This document shows positions 34,349 to 42,689 of a stretch of DNA of 50,864 bases, piece after piece (position 1 is the first letter of the stretch; every line of letters starts with the position of its first letter). A program made the position numbers and the translations under genes. Below the pieces are notes generated by a model. That model had not been told where the DNA came from, ran no database searches, and saw nothing but the letters and a program-made list of their open reading frames with translations. Origin of the DNA: Gammaproteobacteria bacterium (lineage in GTDB: Bacteria; Pseudomonadota; Gammaproteobacteria; Pseudomonadales; Azotimanducaceae); the NCBI GenBank assembly GCA_002726655.1, contig PBRP01000101.1, positions 1 to 50,864 on the forward strand. The letters run 5' to 3'.

Positions 34349-35278
34349 ATGAAAAATATGTGCCTGTTCCTGGCAGCTACAATGGCAATTATGTCAGCAT
34401 CCTGGTCGGGTGCAGATGAGTTTTCAAAATATCAGCAGATTCTCCCCAGGGGTCAAATTGCTGCAGTGACGAAGCCCCACTATGTCACAGCGAAAAGGGC
34501 AGTTATCGCAGGAGATAGTTATGTTCTAGGTATTGTTGTGGAAGGGCAGGCGCGAGCCTACAGCCTTAATCTGTTGAATAACCATGAGGTAGTGAATGAT
34601 CAGATTGGAGACTTGCCCTTTGCTGCGGTCTGGTGACCTCTTGCCAATGCTGGCGTCGTGTACGACAGAAGATATGATGGCAAAGTTCTCACTTTTGAAG
34701 CTTCCGGCGGCCTAATAAAGAGTTCACTGGTGCTGCAGGACAGAGAGACTGACAGCTATTGGCCGATCATGAGTGGCAAGAGTATTCACGGTGAGTTAGC
34801 TGGCACTTCGATGAAGGAAATGACCGTAAATAGAAAGATGACCTGGTCAGATTGGGTCAGTATGCACCCGGAAACATTGGTGCTCAGCGTCAACAGTATT
34901 GAAGATCAGGCTGATACCTACAGCCACTATTTCAGCTCCAAGAGAGGCTTCAGAAATAGTAGGGCCAAGGATAGGCGGCTCAAGACCAAGACGCCCATAT
35001 TCGCCTTCAGACTAAAAGGGAAGCCTTATGCAGTACCCTATTACGAGATTGTTGGGGGGAAGCAGTTCAATATTGGAAATCGGGTTGCCTATTTCTACCG
35101 AAGCCCGGACCAGGGGCTGCATGATTCTACGCTTGCTTATATTGCTGATGCAGATGCCGCCTGCCTCGTTGAAGAATCAATCATCAAATCTGGTGAGTGT
35201 GCGGCTCCCCTTACTGGCTTTGATACATTCTGGTACAACTGGAGCCTTAACAACGCTTCAACGGCCTTGTTAGATTAG
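34349..35278 (+). CDS. DUF3179 selenoprotein (in-frame UGA at residue 96)
   Basis: 309 residues including a predicted selenocysteine. ATG 34349 has GAGG 8 nt upstream and a signal peptide (about 1-23, SASWSGA). The frame passes TGA at 34634-34636 and runs to TAG at 35278. Around it the protein reads FAAVW-U-PLANAGVVYDRR; DUF3179 relatives have TYCPLCGTGVVFDRR, so UGA replaces the first conserved Cys, while the second is Ala. The domain then continues intact (GKVLTFEASGGLIKSSLVLQDRETDSYW...MTWSDWVSMHPETLVLS...YYEIVGGKQFNIG). A 4-bp hairpin follows the UGA by 22 nt. The function of DUF3179 is unknown; it is exported and probably redox-active. Confidence 0.87.
34655..34666 (+). promoter_or_regulatory. 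SECIS-like hairpin of the DUF3179 gene
   Basis: Stem GUCG/CGAC with loop UGUA, G in second position, beginning 22 nt after the UGA. An alternative hairpin (GCCA/UGGC) lies closer, 10 nt after. Distance and loop match the bacterial SECIS pattern and almost equal the spacing in the ArsC-family gene. Judged by eye only. Confidence 0.42.
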
Positions 35279-35338
35279 ATTACAATTGGGATCGAATACC
35301 GGGACGAGTCCAACTAATGTTGCAAATTTCACTAGTTA

Positions 35339-35449
35339 GGATTGAATAGTCTGGCACCTGATCTGACGTGGCTAGCGCCATGGACGGACGCGGGACCTGG
35401 CCATGGATGGCCAATGCCACAGAAGATTAGGTGCCGGACTATTTGATCC
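35339..35449. mobile_element. family B small element, copy 2
   Basis: 111 bp with ends inverted to each other (35339-35372 and 35416-35449) and highly similar to those of copy 1 (10108). The GC-rich triple repeat of copy 1 is absent. It lies 61 bp after the DUF3179 stop and 52 bp before the AMP ligase gene's end. No ORF. Confidence 0.72.
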
Positions 35450-35500
35450 GGCGTTTACCTAAGGGCCATTGTAAATATCACTAATAGTTTTGTGGGCTAG

Positions 35501-37090
35501 TTATATGGGAAATACGCCCTCTGCATCCGGCGCAAACTTCTCAACCAGAAATCGCTCCTGTGGCTTCTCCGACGCTGTTTTTGGGATCTCACTAACTACC
35601 TGCAGATAACTGGGAATAAAATTGGCTTCCAGCTCCTTTTTGCACAGGTCGAAAACAGACTCAGCGTTGAAATCGGCTGTAGTGACAATCGCGGCTACGA
35701 CATCTTTTTCGCCTGGAGCACCAGATGCAGCAGGAACGCCGTAAACATACACGTCATTGATGCTTGGATGCTCGGCCAAAGCCCGCTCCACGAATCCCGG
35801 GTTGATAAAGTCGCCGTTGTGCCTGATACCGCCACCTTTGCGGTAGTCAAAATAGAACCAGCCTGCATCATCCCTGTGGCAAACGTCGCCGGTTCGCACC
35901 CAGCCGCCTGCTGTTTTCTTCTTTGAGGCTTCCTTGTTCTTGTAGTATTCAACTTCAACTTCACCCTCCAACGGCCGGCCAATCAGCTCGCCCATCTCAC
36001 CGTGGGGTACTTCGTTGCCCTCATCATCGACAATCTGAAATTCTGATTCCGGCGGCATTTGTCCGAAGCTTCCGACTGGTCCATCACCGGTGTTCATAAA
36101 GAGGCCATACCCGTCGACCGCGGCATATAGCTCGACAATTTTGAGATTGAATCGCTCTGCAAACTTTTCCCAGATCACTGCAGGCATGCCTGCCGACAGC
36201 ACCATCCGAACAGGATTATCATTGTCGTTGGGTTTTTGAGGTTCGCTATAAATAGCACTCGTCATTCCTCCCAACAAATTGAATACGGTGCAGTTGTACT
36301 TCCTGGTGATGTCCCATAGACGTGACTTGGTGAACTTGCGACTGAATACGACGGGTAGATCCATCCCTATTGCGGGGAACATGGTCAGGCTTTGTGCATT
36401 CCCATGGGTCAGTGACAGTCCCGTGTAGGGTTTGTCTCCCGGTATAAACTGCAGCAAGGGTCCCAGCATTGTTCCGCCGGCAAGTCTGGCGTTAGGTATG
36501 GAGACCCCCTTCGGATCACCTGTCGTACCCGAGGTATAGATGATCTGGAGTGGTTGGTTTGGATCGGTTACCCTGCGATCTACGGTGGTAACAGGAGCTG
36601 CCATTATCTCAGCCATCTTAAGGTATTCATCACTATCTAAGGTCTTCGCATCAGCTTCACCAGTACTGTCAAGGCTGATAATCCACTCCAGGCCCGGTAC
36701 CTTGTCTCTGATTTCTATCACCTGCTGGATGCAGTAGTCAGCACAGATGATGCCTTTACTCTCGGAGTTGTTTAAGGTGTAGGCAAGCTTTTCACCTCGC
36801 GTCCTTGGATCAATTGGAACGAAAGCCGCCCCCAGTGTGGACGCGGCAGCCATAGTTTCAACAAACTCAGGGTGATTGCGGAGCATGACTGCAAAGCTAT
36901 CACCTGGCGCTATACCTTGTTCCACCAAGGCTGACGAGAGCTTTTGAGAGTTCTCCCAGATTTGTGCAAAGGTTCTGATTTCATCTGCACGATCATCAGA
37001 AGTCGTGAAGGTCAGTACTTCGAAGTCTGGTTTGCTCTCAGCTTTGCCAAGGAAAAAATCAGCAAGAATCAGTGGATTTAACTCAGTCAT
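35501..37090 (-). CDS. acyl-CoA synthetase (AMP-binding, class I adenylate-forming)
   Basis: 529 residues of the ANL family. The P-loop motif IIYTSGTTGDPKGV, the adenine pocket LYAAVDGYGLFM, the Asp motif GGWVRTGDVCHRDDAGWFYF, and the late catalytic Lys in EIPKTASEKPQERFL are present. The KTASEKPQ ending is like CaiC-type ligases. It activates an acid to the CoA ester. Same-strand neighbours upstream (nitroreductase, thiolase) suggest a degradation set, although element A copy 3 lies between and may uncouple transcription. Substrate unknown. Confidence 0.92.
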   Translation of the reverse strand: MTELNPLILADFFLGKAESKPDFEVLTFTTSDDRADEIRTFAQIWENSQKLSSALVEQGIAPGDSFAVMLRNHPEFVETMAAASTLGAAFVPIDPRTRGEKLAYTLNNSESKGIICADYCIQQVIEIRDKVPGLEWIISLDSTGEADAKTLDSDEYLKMAEIMAAPVTTVDRRVTDPNQPLQIIYTSGTTGDPKGVSIPNARLAGGTMLGPLLQFIPGDKPYTGLSLTHGNAQSLTMFPAIGMDLPVVFSRKFTKSRLWDITRKYNCTVFNLLGGMTSAIYSEPQKPNDNDNPVRMVLSAGMPAVIWEKFAERFNLKIVELYAAVDGYGLFMNTGDGPVGSFGQMPPESEFQIVDDEGNEVPHGEMGELIGRPLEGEVEVEYYKNKEASKKKTAGGWVRTGDVCHRDDAGWFYFDYRKGGGIRHNGDFINPGFVERALAEHPSINDVYVYGVPAASGAPGEKDVVAAIVTTADFNAESVFDLCKKELEANFIPSYLQVVSEIPKTASEKPQERFLVEKFAPDAEGVFPI

Positions 37091-37104
37091 TATCTGTCCT
37101 CAAA

Positions 37105-37247
37105 CAGGTTGCTGAAAAAGTGCTTTCCTGCACTTTTTCTTCAGTCGCGGGCCTTAAGCCCGCTCGCGACAAATCAACAACTTACGCCGTTGATTTGCGG
37201 CCGATACATTCATGTATCGGTCTAACAGTCTGCTTTTCAGCAGCCTG
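37105..37247 (-). mobile_element. family A small element, copy 3
   Basis: 143 bp, same orientation as copy 2. Ends CAGGTTGCTGAAAA and TTTTCAGCAGCCTG form 14-bp inverted repeats with one mismatch. Flanks are CAAA and CTAA, a decayed YTAR duplication. Perfect stems lie at 37170-37178/37189-37197 and 37201-37209/37212-37220. It ends 6 bp from the nitroreductase stop codon. Confidence 0.85.
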
Positions 37248-37253
37248 CTAAAC

Positions 37254-38051
37254 CTACAAGACTGCTGGTTCTTTCAGATCCAGCGCCTTTGTCATAAGCG
37301 CCAGTTCCTCTTCCCGTTCTGGCAGTGGTGCTGGTCGAGTAAACATACCGTCTTCCTTTAGCTCGTCTACTATCGCCTCACTTCTCGGGAACTCGTTGCC
37401 GAATTCATTCATATGGAATAAGTCATTGAACGGCAGGCGTGGTCTTTGTCCACCGGCTTCCCAGTGTTCAAGCGGGTAGCCAACGGTCTGTAATAACAGG
37501 AGACGAGCGCCTTCTGGCGCTCCCATGGCTTCCATGAGCTTCGGTCCGCCGGGTCCTGCACCAAGACAGCAGGTGCCGAGACCCAATTCATAGGCGGCGA
37601 GGGTCGCTTGTGCAATCCCCTGGCCACAATCTACCTCACTGATGCCAGGTGCTTTCAACACGTCCCCCAGACCTGAAAAAATGGGTATCAAGATGTTTTG
37701 CACTCCATCGACTCGTACTTCTTTAGACCCAACACCCAGGGCGCCCACTTCTGCCAGTTTGAGCAGGCTCTTGCTTTGACCATCGACAGCGTTTGGATCC
37801 AGGTACCAGACGATGACGCAAGGTGCGAGCTTGATCTGCCAACCGAGAATGATGCCCTCAAGGCTGTCCAGAACTTCCTTGGTTGCCGAGTCTTTAAATA
37901 TGGCGACACCCCGCAGGGTCTGGACATTCCCCCAATGAGAGGCAATGCGCGCCGCCTCAAACATAACCTGTATTTTTTCAGGCTCCACGGCCTTGTAGGG
38001 TTTCAAAAACCTGATTGATCGTCTTCTGCCGATAGCTTCTCTTAGTTCCAT
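37254..38051 (-). CDS. nitroreductase-family FMN oxidoreductase
   Basis: 265 residues. The N-terminal MELREAIGRRRSIRFLKPYKAVEPEKI carries the Arg-Arg-Ser FMN-binding motif. VDCGQGIAQATLAAYELGLGTCCLGAGPGG and LLLLQTVGYP follow as in nitroreductase-like reductases. AGAAGGAA precedes the ATG. It sits 44 bp after the thiolase in a same-strand run, so an enoyl- or quinone-type reduction within a catabolic route is plausible. Substrate unknown. Confidence 0.88.
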   Translation of the reverse strand: MELREAIGRRRSIRFLKPYKAVEPEKIQVMFEAARIASHWGNVQTLRGVAIFKDSATKEVLDSLEGIILGWQIKLAPCVIVWYLDPNAVDGQSKSLLKLAEVGALGVGSKEVRVDGVQNILIPIFSGLGDVLKAPGISEVDCGQGIAQATLAAYELGLGTCCLGAGPGGPKLMEAMGAPEGARLLLLQTVGYPLEHWEAGGQRPRLPFNDLFHMNEFGNEFPRSEAIVDELKEDGMFTRPAPLPEREEELALMTKALDLKEPAVL

Positions 38052-38094
38052 TTTATTTCCTTCTATTAACTTATAGGTTTGGTTTTTTGTTTTG

Positions 38095-39339
38095 TTAACG
38101 CTTCAGAATAGTAACTGAAAGGGCACCTTCACCTGCTGGTGTTGAACCACCCGCATTCTGTGCCAGGCCAACTTTTGCGCCCTCGACCTGGCGTTTTCCA
38201 GCCTTGTCTGACAGGTGCCAATACACTTCTACTACCTGGCGAATACCGGTTGCACCGATAGGATGACCCTGGCATTCCAGGCCGCCGGAGACATTGATGG
38301 GACGCTTACCGCCAAGTTTGCTGTGGCCAGCCTCAGCAAAGGGGCCACCTTCACCCTGACCGCAAAGCATCAAACCTTCACTTGAGCTGATTTCTCCCAT
38401 CGCTGTGGCGTCATGGACCTCAGCAAGATCGATATCTTCCGGTCCTACGCCTGCCTGGTTGTAGGCCTTCTCGGCAAGCAGAGTGAGATTGCTCTTGCTG
38501 CGATCACCGGTTACCCGTGCACTGCCCAGGACACAGGTGGAAATTTCAACCTGGCTCGCGGCACCTCTTTTCTTTGCAAATTCGGGACTGCAGACAATTG
38601 CAGCGGCAACACCATCACCTATGGGTGAACACATCAGACGTGTTAGAGGATATGACACATCCGGTGAAGCCAGGACTTCTTCAATAGAGTATTCCTGCTG
38701 GTACTGCGCCAGGGGGTTCATGGATGAATGAAAGTGATTTTTCGACGCTATTGCAGCAAGTTGCCTCTGGGTTGTGCCGTATTGCTCCATGTGGGCACGC
38801 GCAGCCATGCCATACAGGTCCATGAAAACAGTTTTTTGGCCTGACTTTTCCTTCTTTGGTTCATTGTCCCCGGCTTCCGCTTCCGCCCGGGCCTTTTTCT
38901 CAGATTCTTTCATGCGCCTTACGCTTTCTTCGGCCACTTCAACATCCATCGAGCCGGTGAAAGCCCTCTGCACGATTGCCCTGTCTTCGAAGTACATCTT
39001 TTCCATACCGAGAACCAGTGCACATTCAATTTCGCCAGCATTGATCATGGCCATGGCGCCATTTAGGGCAGTTGCAGAGGAAGCACAGGCATTCTCGAGA
39101 TTGACAATCGGAATGCCTCCGATTCCCATAGCATGTAGCACCACTTGCCCGCGGACACTTTCCTGACCCTGCAAAACACCCTGGGAAGCATTGCCAACGT
39201 AGGCAGCATCGATTTCATCCTTCTCCAGCCCGGCATCCTTGAGCGCTAGCATTACAGCTTCCTCGACCATGGACTTCAGGTTGCGGTCGATGTGTTTGCC
39301 GAAGGCGGTCATGCCTCCACCGATCATAGTAGCTTTCAT
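38095..39339 (-). CDS. SCP2-type thiolase (acetyl-CoA acetyltransferase family)
   Basis: 414 residues. The nucleophile Cys is C85 in LENACASSATALNGA. The HDATAMGEI segment and the C-terminal ECQGHPIGATGIRQ (catalytic His) follow the SCP2/SCPx-type thiolase pattern used for branched or sterol side-chain substrates. Just after the N-terminal half is a charged insert (ESEKKARAEAEAGDNEPKKEK). GAGGAG precedes the ATG. First gene of the set thiolase-nitroreductase-(ligase). Confidence 0.92.
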   Translation of the reverse strand: MKATMIGGGMTAFGKHIDRNLKSMVEEAVMLALKDAGLEKDEIDAAYVGNASQGVLQGQESVRGQVVLHAMGIGGIPIVNLENACASSATALNGAMAMINAGEIECALVLGMEKMYFEDRAIVQRAFTGSMDVEVAEESVRRMKESEKKARAEAEAGDNEPKKEKSGQKTVFMDLYGMAARAHMEQYGTTQRQLAAIASKNHFHSSMNPLAQYQQEYSIEEVLASPDVSYPLTRLMCSPIGDGVAAAIVCSPEFAKKRGAASQVEISTCVLGSARVTGDRSKSNLTLLAEKAYNQAGVGPEDIDLAEVHDATAMGEISSSEGLMLCGQGEGGPFAEAGHSKLGGKRPINVSGGLECQGHPIGATGIRQVVEVYWHLSDKAGKRQVEGAKVGLAQNAGGSTPAGEGALSVTILKR

Positions 39340-39415
39340 TCTCGTTTCTCCTCAGGTTAGATATTCATCGTATGTCGGGTATTGTATGTAGAACAAGCTC
39401 CAAATTGAATCCGAC

Positions 39416-39502
39416 CTAGATGATGGATACAGCGGTGTTGCGGATGTGTTCGCGCCCCATCATACCGCCTCCAATGATGTTGATGCGAATCTGATGTGGA
39501 AT
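39416..39502 (-). pseudogene. Gfo/Idh/MocA oxidoreductase, N-terminal remnant
   Basis: About 29 codons on the minus strand read HQIRINIIGGGMMGREHIRN, the N-terminal NAD-binding start of a Gfo/Idh/MocA dehydrogenase (IGGGMMGREH). A TAG follows at 39416-39418 and no start codon or continuation is found. It is a deletion relic in the 290-bp gap between thiolase and dipeptidase; nothing else is seen in that gap. Confidence 0.55.
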
Positions 39503-39629
39503 TACAGGATAGTGCCTCATCTCGATGCCGAAAAACAGCCCGTTGAAAAAAGGTAGAACTCGGGGGATCCTGCCGGCCTTTGGGTTAAGATAACACTGTG
39601 TTGATAACTAAATAATTTGGAAAGATGAA

Positions 39630-40802
39630 ATGAAGATGGCGAAATATATCGCTGCCAGCCTGATGATGATACTGGTTGTTGCAATCGCGTTCGCCCATTG
39701 GGTTTTGCCCGGATTACTAGAAGGCCGCTACAACCTTGTCAAAGAACACTCGCCCTACGGTATCCGGCCTGAGGTCCAGGCGTTTCACGATCAGCTGTTC
39801 ATTGCAGACCTGCATTCTGATTCTCTGCTTTGGAAACGTGACTTGCTGATGGAGTCTGACATTGGTCATGTTGACTTGAAGCGGCTAAAAAAGGGGAATG
39901 TGGCGCTACAGGTCTTTTCAGCCACGACAAAAAGTCCGCCTGCGCAGAACTACGATAAGAATACGGGCGAGACTGACATCATTACCCTGGTGGCCGTTTC
40001 ACAGTTTTGGCCGATTCGCAGCTGGGGTAGCCTCTATGAGCGTGCAGCGTATCAACTATCCAAGCTCTATGATTTTGCTCAGGCAAGTCAGGGTGAGCTT
40101 GTTGTCGTTAAGAGTAAGGCGAATATGCAGTTACTCATTGCCCGGAGATTAAGCGGCGAAAAAGTTACTGCAGGAGTCTATTTGATAGAAGGTGCACATC
40201 CCCTGGAAGGGAAGCTCGAGAACCTGAATCTTTTGTTCGAAAAGGGGTTGCGCATATCAGGACTAACACACTTTTTTGATAACAGGCTTGGCGGTTCGCT
40301 TCATGGTGTCAGTAAAGAAGGGCTAACTAAATTTGGCAAGGATGTTGTAAATCGTGCGAATGAGCTTGGTGTCATTATTGATGTTGCACATGCCTCACCA
40401 AAGATGGTGAGTGATGTGCTTGATATCTCAAATAGACCGGTGATCCTGTCCCATGGAGGTGTGAAAGGTGTGTGCGATAAGGGAAGGAACCTTGATGACT
40501 CTCTGATGAAAAGAATTGCCGCCGCTGGTGGCATCGTGGGTATTGGATACTGGGAGGGCGCGGTTTGTGATATCACACCTGCGGGAGTTGTTAGATCAAT
40601 CCGATATGCGATCGACCTGATGGGAGTTGATCATGTTGCCCTCGGTTCTGACTATGATGGTGCAACCGAGGTTCTATTTGATACAGCTGAGCTAGCCATT
40701 CTCACCCAGACGATGTTCGACGAGGGATTTACAGAAACTGAGATACGCCAGGTCATGGGCGAGAATGCCATGCACTTTTTTCTTAACAATCTCCCGGACT
40801 AG
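39630..40802 (+). CDS. membrane dipeptidase (peptidase M19)
   Basis: 390 residues with an N-terminal membrane anchor (5-23). The metal centre is seen as ADLHSDSLLW (H62, D64), Glu in YLIEGAHPLEG, His in DVAHASP and in ILSHGGV, and Asp in VALGSDYDG. Such proteins hydrolyse dipeptides, beta-lactams or D-amino-acid amides at the membrane surface. Its stop is 50 bp before the LLM gene on the same strand. Confidence 0.93.
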   Translation: MKMAKYIAASLMMILVVAIAFAHWVLPGLLEGRYNLVKEHSPYGIRPEVQAFHDQLFIADLHSDSLLWKRDLLMESDIGHVDLKRLKKGNVALQVFSATTKSPPAQNYDKNTGETDIITLVAVSQFWPIRSWGSLYERAAYQLSKLYDFAQASQGELVVVKSKANMQLLIARRLSGEKVTAGVYLIEGAHPLEGKLENLNLLFEKGLRISGLTHFFDNRLGGSLHGVSKEGLTKFGKDVVNRANELGVIIDVAHASPKMVSDVLDISNRPVILSHGGVKGVCDKGRNLDDSLMKRIAAAGGIVGIGYWEGAVCDITPAGVVRSIRYAIDLMGVDHVALGSDYDGATEVLFDTAELAILTQTMFDEGFTETEIRQVMGENAMHFFLNNLPD

Positions 40803-40852
40803 TGTTGTCAGCGAAGTCCGGGCGGTGACTCAAGGCAGGAAGGAGTAGCGAC

Positions 40853-41935
40853 ATGCGGATCGGCTATCTGATCGACACGAACAAAGGTGACTACGATCAA
40901 CCACTACCCGGGCGAGAGGACGCCTCTTCGGCACTTGATGCCATGATCGAGGAGGGGATTCTTGCCGAGCAGGCAGGCTTTCATTCAATCCAGGTGCCAG
41001 ACAGGCACGGTCGCACAGAATCATACTTCGGGACACCCTTGAATCTGTTGCTTATCCTGGCGCGTGAAACCGAAAAGGTCGCCCTTGGCGCCTATTGCCT
41101 GGTCAACACCCTGTACCATCCGATGCACATAGCCGAACAATGCGCCATCATTGACAACATCTCCAAAGGCCGCCTCTATATGACCTGGGGCCGTGGTTAC
41201 CATGCTGGCTACTGGGGTCAGTTTGGCATCCCGGAGGAGCGCCTGCTGGGACGTTTCCTGGATAGTATAAAGCTGATAGATAGGGCGATGAGGAGCAAGG
41301 GAGAACGATTCGACTGGAATAGCGATTTCTACCAGGTCAGGGATGGCTTGCTGTCTCCGAACTGCTACCAGCAACCACGCTTCCCCTTCTGGGGCGGCGG
41401 GCAACTACCGGCGGCGATAGAACGCAGTGGTTCCTACGCGGAAGCCTGGACCTGTGATCAGTTCCCAATATTGCCCGAGGTATGGCATCAGCAGGCCGGC
41501 GCCTATCGGGTCAGGGCTGAAGAGCACAACAAGAAGCCTTTTATTGTACTTATGCGCGATGGCTGGACTGCTAACAGTTTTGAACAGGCGGCAAAGGAAT
41601 TTGGTGATCATTATGTTTCTGAAATGCGCTTCTATTGCGAGCAGGGAATTCTCGCTCATCATCCCGACCTTGATTCTCCTGAAAAAATTACAACGGAGAC
41701 AGCCCGTGAACATATTGTCATGGGTTCACCTGCACAATGCAGGGAGCGCCTGGAATGGTTCCATGAAGAGTTAGGAGTTGACTACTTCACCATCCGTTTT
41801 CGCATGGTTACTGGCCCCTCTTTTGAGGAGACCCGTGACCAGATTCTTCGTTTTGGTGAAGAGGTCGTTCAACCCTTGCACAAGAAGTATCCGGCCATTG
41901 ATCACCCGGCTATTCCCATGGCCTGTCGCTGGTAG
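40853..41935 (+). CDS. LLM-class flavin-dependent oxidoreductase
   Basis: 360 residues, luciferase-like barrel. Signature regions are ALDAMIEEGILAEQAGFHSIQVPDRHG, the strand with the LLM motif VALGAYCLVNTLYHPMHIAEQCAIIDNISKGRLYMTWGRGYH, and a late segment GSPAQCRERLEWFHEELGVDYFTIRF. A strong site (AGGAAGGAG) is 7 nt upstream of the ATG. It converges on the molybdoenzyme chaperone gene. It may be a monooxygenase or reductase of a related catabolic route; not certain. Confidence 0.9.
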   Translation: MRIGYLIDTNKGDYDQPLPGREDASSALDAMIEEGILAEQAGFHSIQVPDRHGRTESYFGTPLNLLLILARETEKVALGAYCLVNTLYHPMHIAEQCAIIDNISKGRLYMTWGRGYHAGYWGQFGIPEERLLGRFLDSIKLIDRAMRSKGERFDWNSDFYQVRDGLLSPNCYQQPRFPFWGGGQLPAAIERSGSYAEAWTCDQFPILPEVWHQQAGAYRVRAEEHNKKPFIVLMRDGWTANSFEQAAKEFGDHYVSEMRFYCEQGILAHHPDLDSPEKITTETAREHIVMGSPAQCRERLEWFHEELGVDYFTIRFRMVTGPSFEETRDQILRFGEEVVQPLHKKYPAIDHPAIPMACRW

Positions 41936-41948
41936 TCGGCAGGAAATT

Positions 41949-42689
41949 TCAGTCAATAGTTACGCTTTGTATAGTTGAAGAATCCTGCGTCTTGCCTACC
42001 CGGGCAAATTCGCTGGTTAGCACAGCCTTGATCAGCTTGATAAGGCTCAGGTAGAAGGGTTCGCTTGCGCAGTTTGTAACGGACTCTTCAAGTGAGTCAA
42101 TCCACCGCAGCACATGGCGTGAAATAAAATCCCGCTGCGCTTTTTGGAGAGCGCGCGCCGGCTGACCATTTTCGATCGCATAGGCTTCCTGCGTGGACAG
42201 AAAGCGAAGGAACTCGAGTTCCGTGCATAGGTGATCAGGCAGCTCCTCTATGACGTCGGGCATGTGCAAGTCAAAAAAATTGTAAAACCTGATGTGATCT
42301 TCCATAACCTGCATACGATCGCCATAGTGAAGCCCGGCATACAAATCACAGGCTGCACCATGTGGTGTTGTCACTTCGAACAGCCGGGTGTATCCGGATT
42401 CCATTGACACGAGCGTAACCTTCGCAGCTAACCCCCTGGCATCATCTCCTGCCAGCGCTAGATCCTTTTCGAAATCAAATATGCTTTTCAATCCTTTCAG
42501 CAAGGTGCCGGAATTGATGGACTCAGTGAGTAACTCATCAGGATACTGGAGGCAGGCTGCCAGGGTGCCGTAGACGAAGCTTCGCTCTGCTACAAAGTTG
42601 GCCAAACTTGAACTGTTCTTACTGAACTCCAGTTCCTGCATCTGTGCTTTCTCTATTCCTTGACCTGTCCGGGGGGCACTCGAGCTCAC
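41949..42689 (-). CDS. TorD-like redox-enzyme maturation chaperone
   Basis: 246 residues of all-helical TorD/DmsD type. It contains EVTTPHGAACDLYAGLHYGDRMQVMEDHIRFYNFFDLHMPDVIEELPDHLCTELEFLRFLS, which holds the EPxDH-like segment of the family (here ELPDHLCTELEF). These chaperones hold the Tat-signal molybdoenzyme until cofactor insertion. The GTG start overlaps the alpha-subunit stop, so it is the last operon gene, as ebdD or ddhD equivalents are. Confidence 0.87.
   Translation of the reverse strand: MSSSAPRTGQGIEKAQMQELEFSKNSSSLANFVAERSFVYGTLAACLQYPDELLTESINSGTLLKGLKSIFDFEKDLALAGDDARGLAAKVTLVSMESGYTRLFEVTTPHGAACDLYAGLHYGDRMQVMEDHIRFYNFFDLHMPDVIEELPDHLCTELEFLRFLSTQEAYAIENGQPARALQKAQRDFISRHVLRWIDSLEESVTNCASEPFYLSLIKLIKAVLTSEFARVGKTQDSSTIQSVTID

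Noticed and set aside
34634-34636. TGA as a true stop, making DUF3179 a broken gene
   Set aside because: It sits exactly at a conserved Cys column, the frame is intact beyond it, and a SECIS-like hairpin follows.
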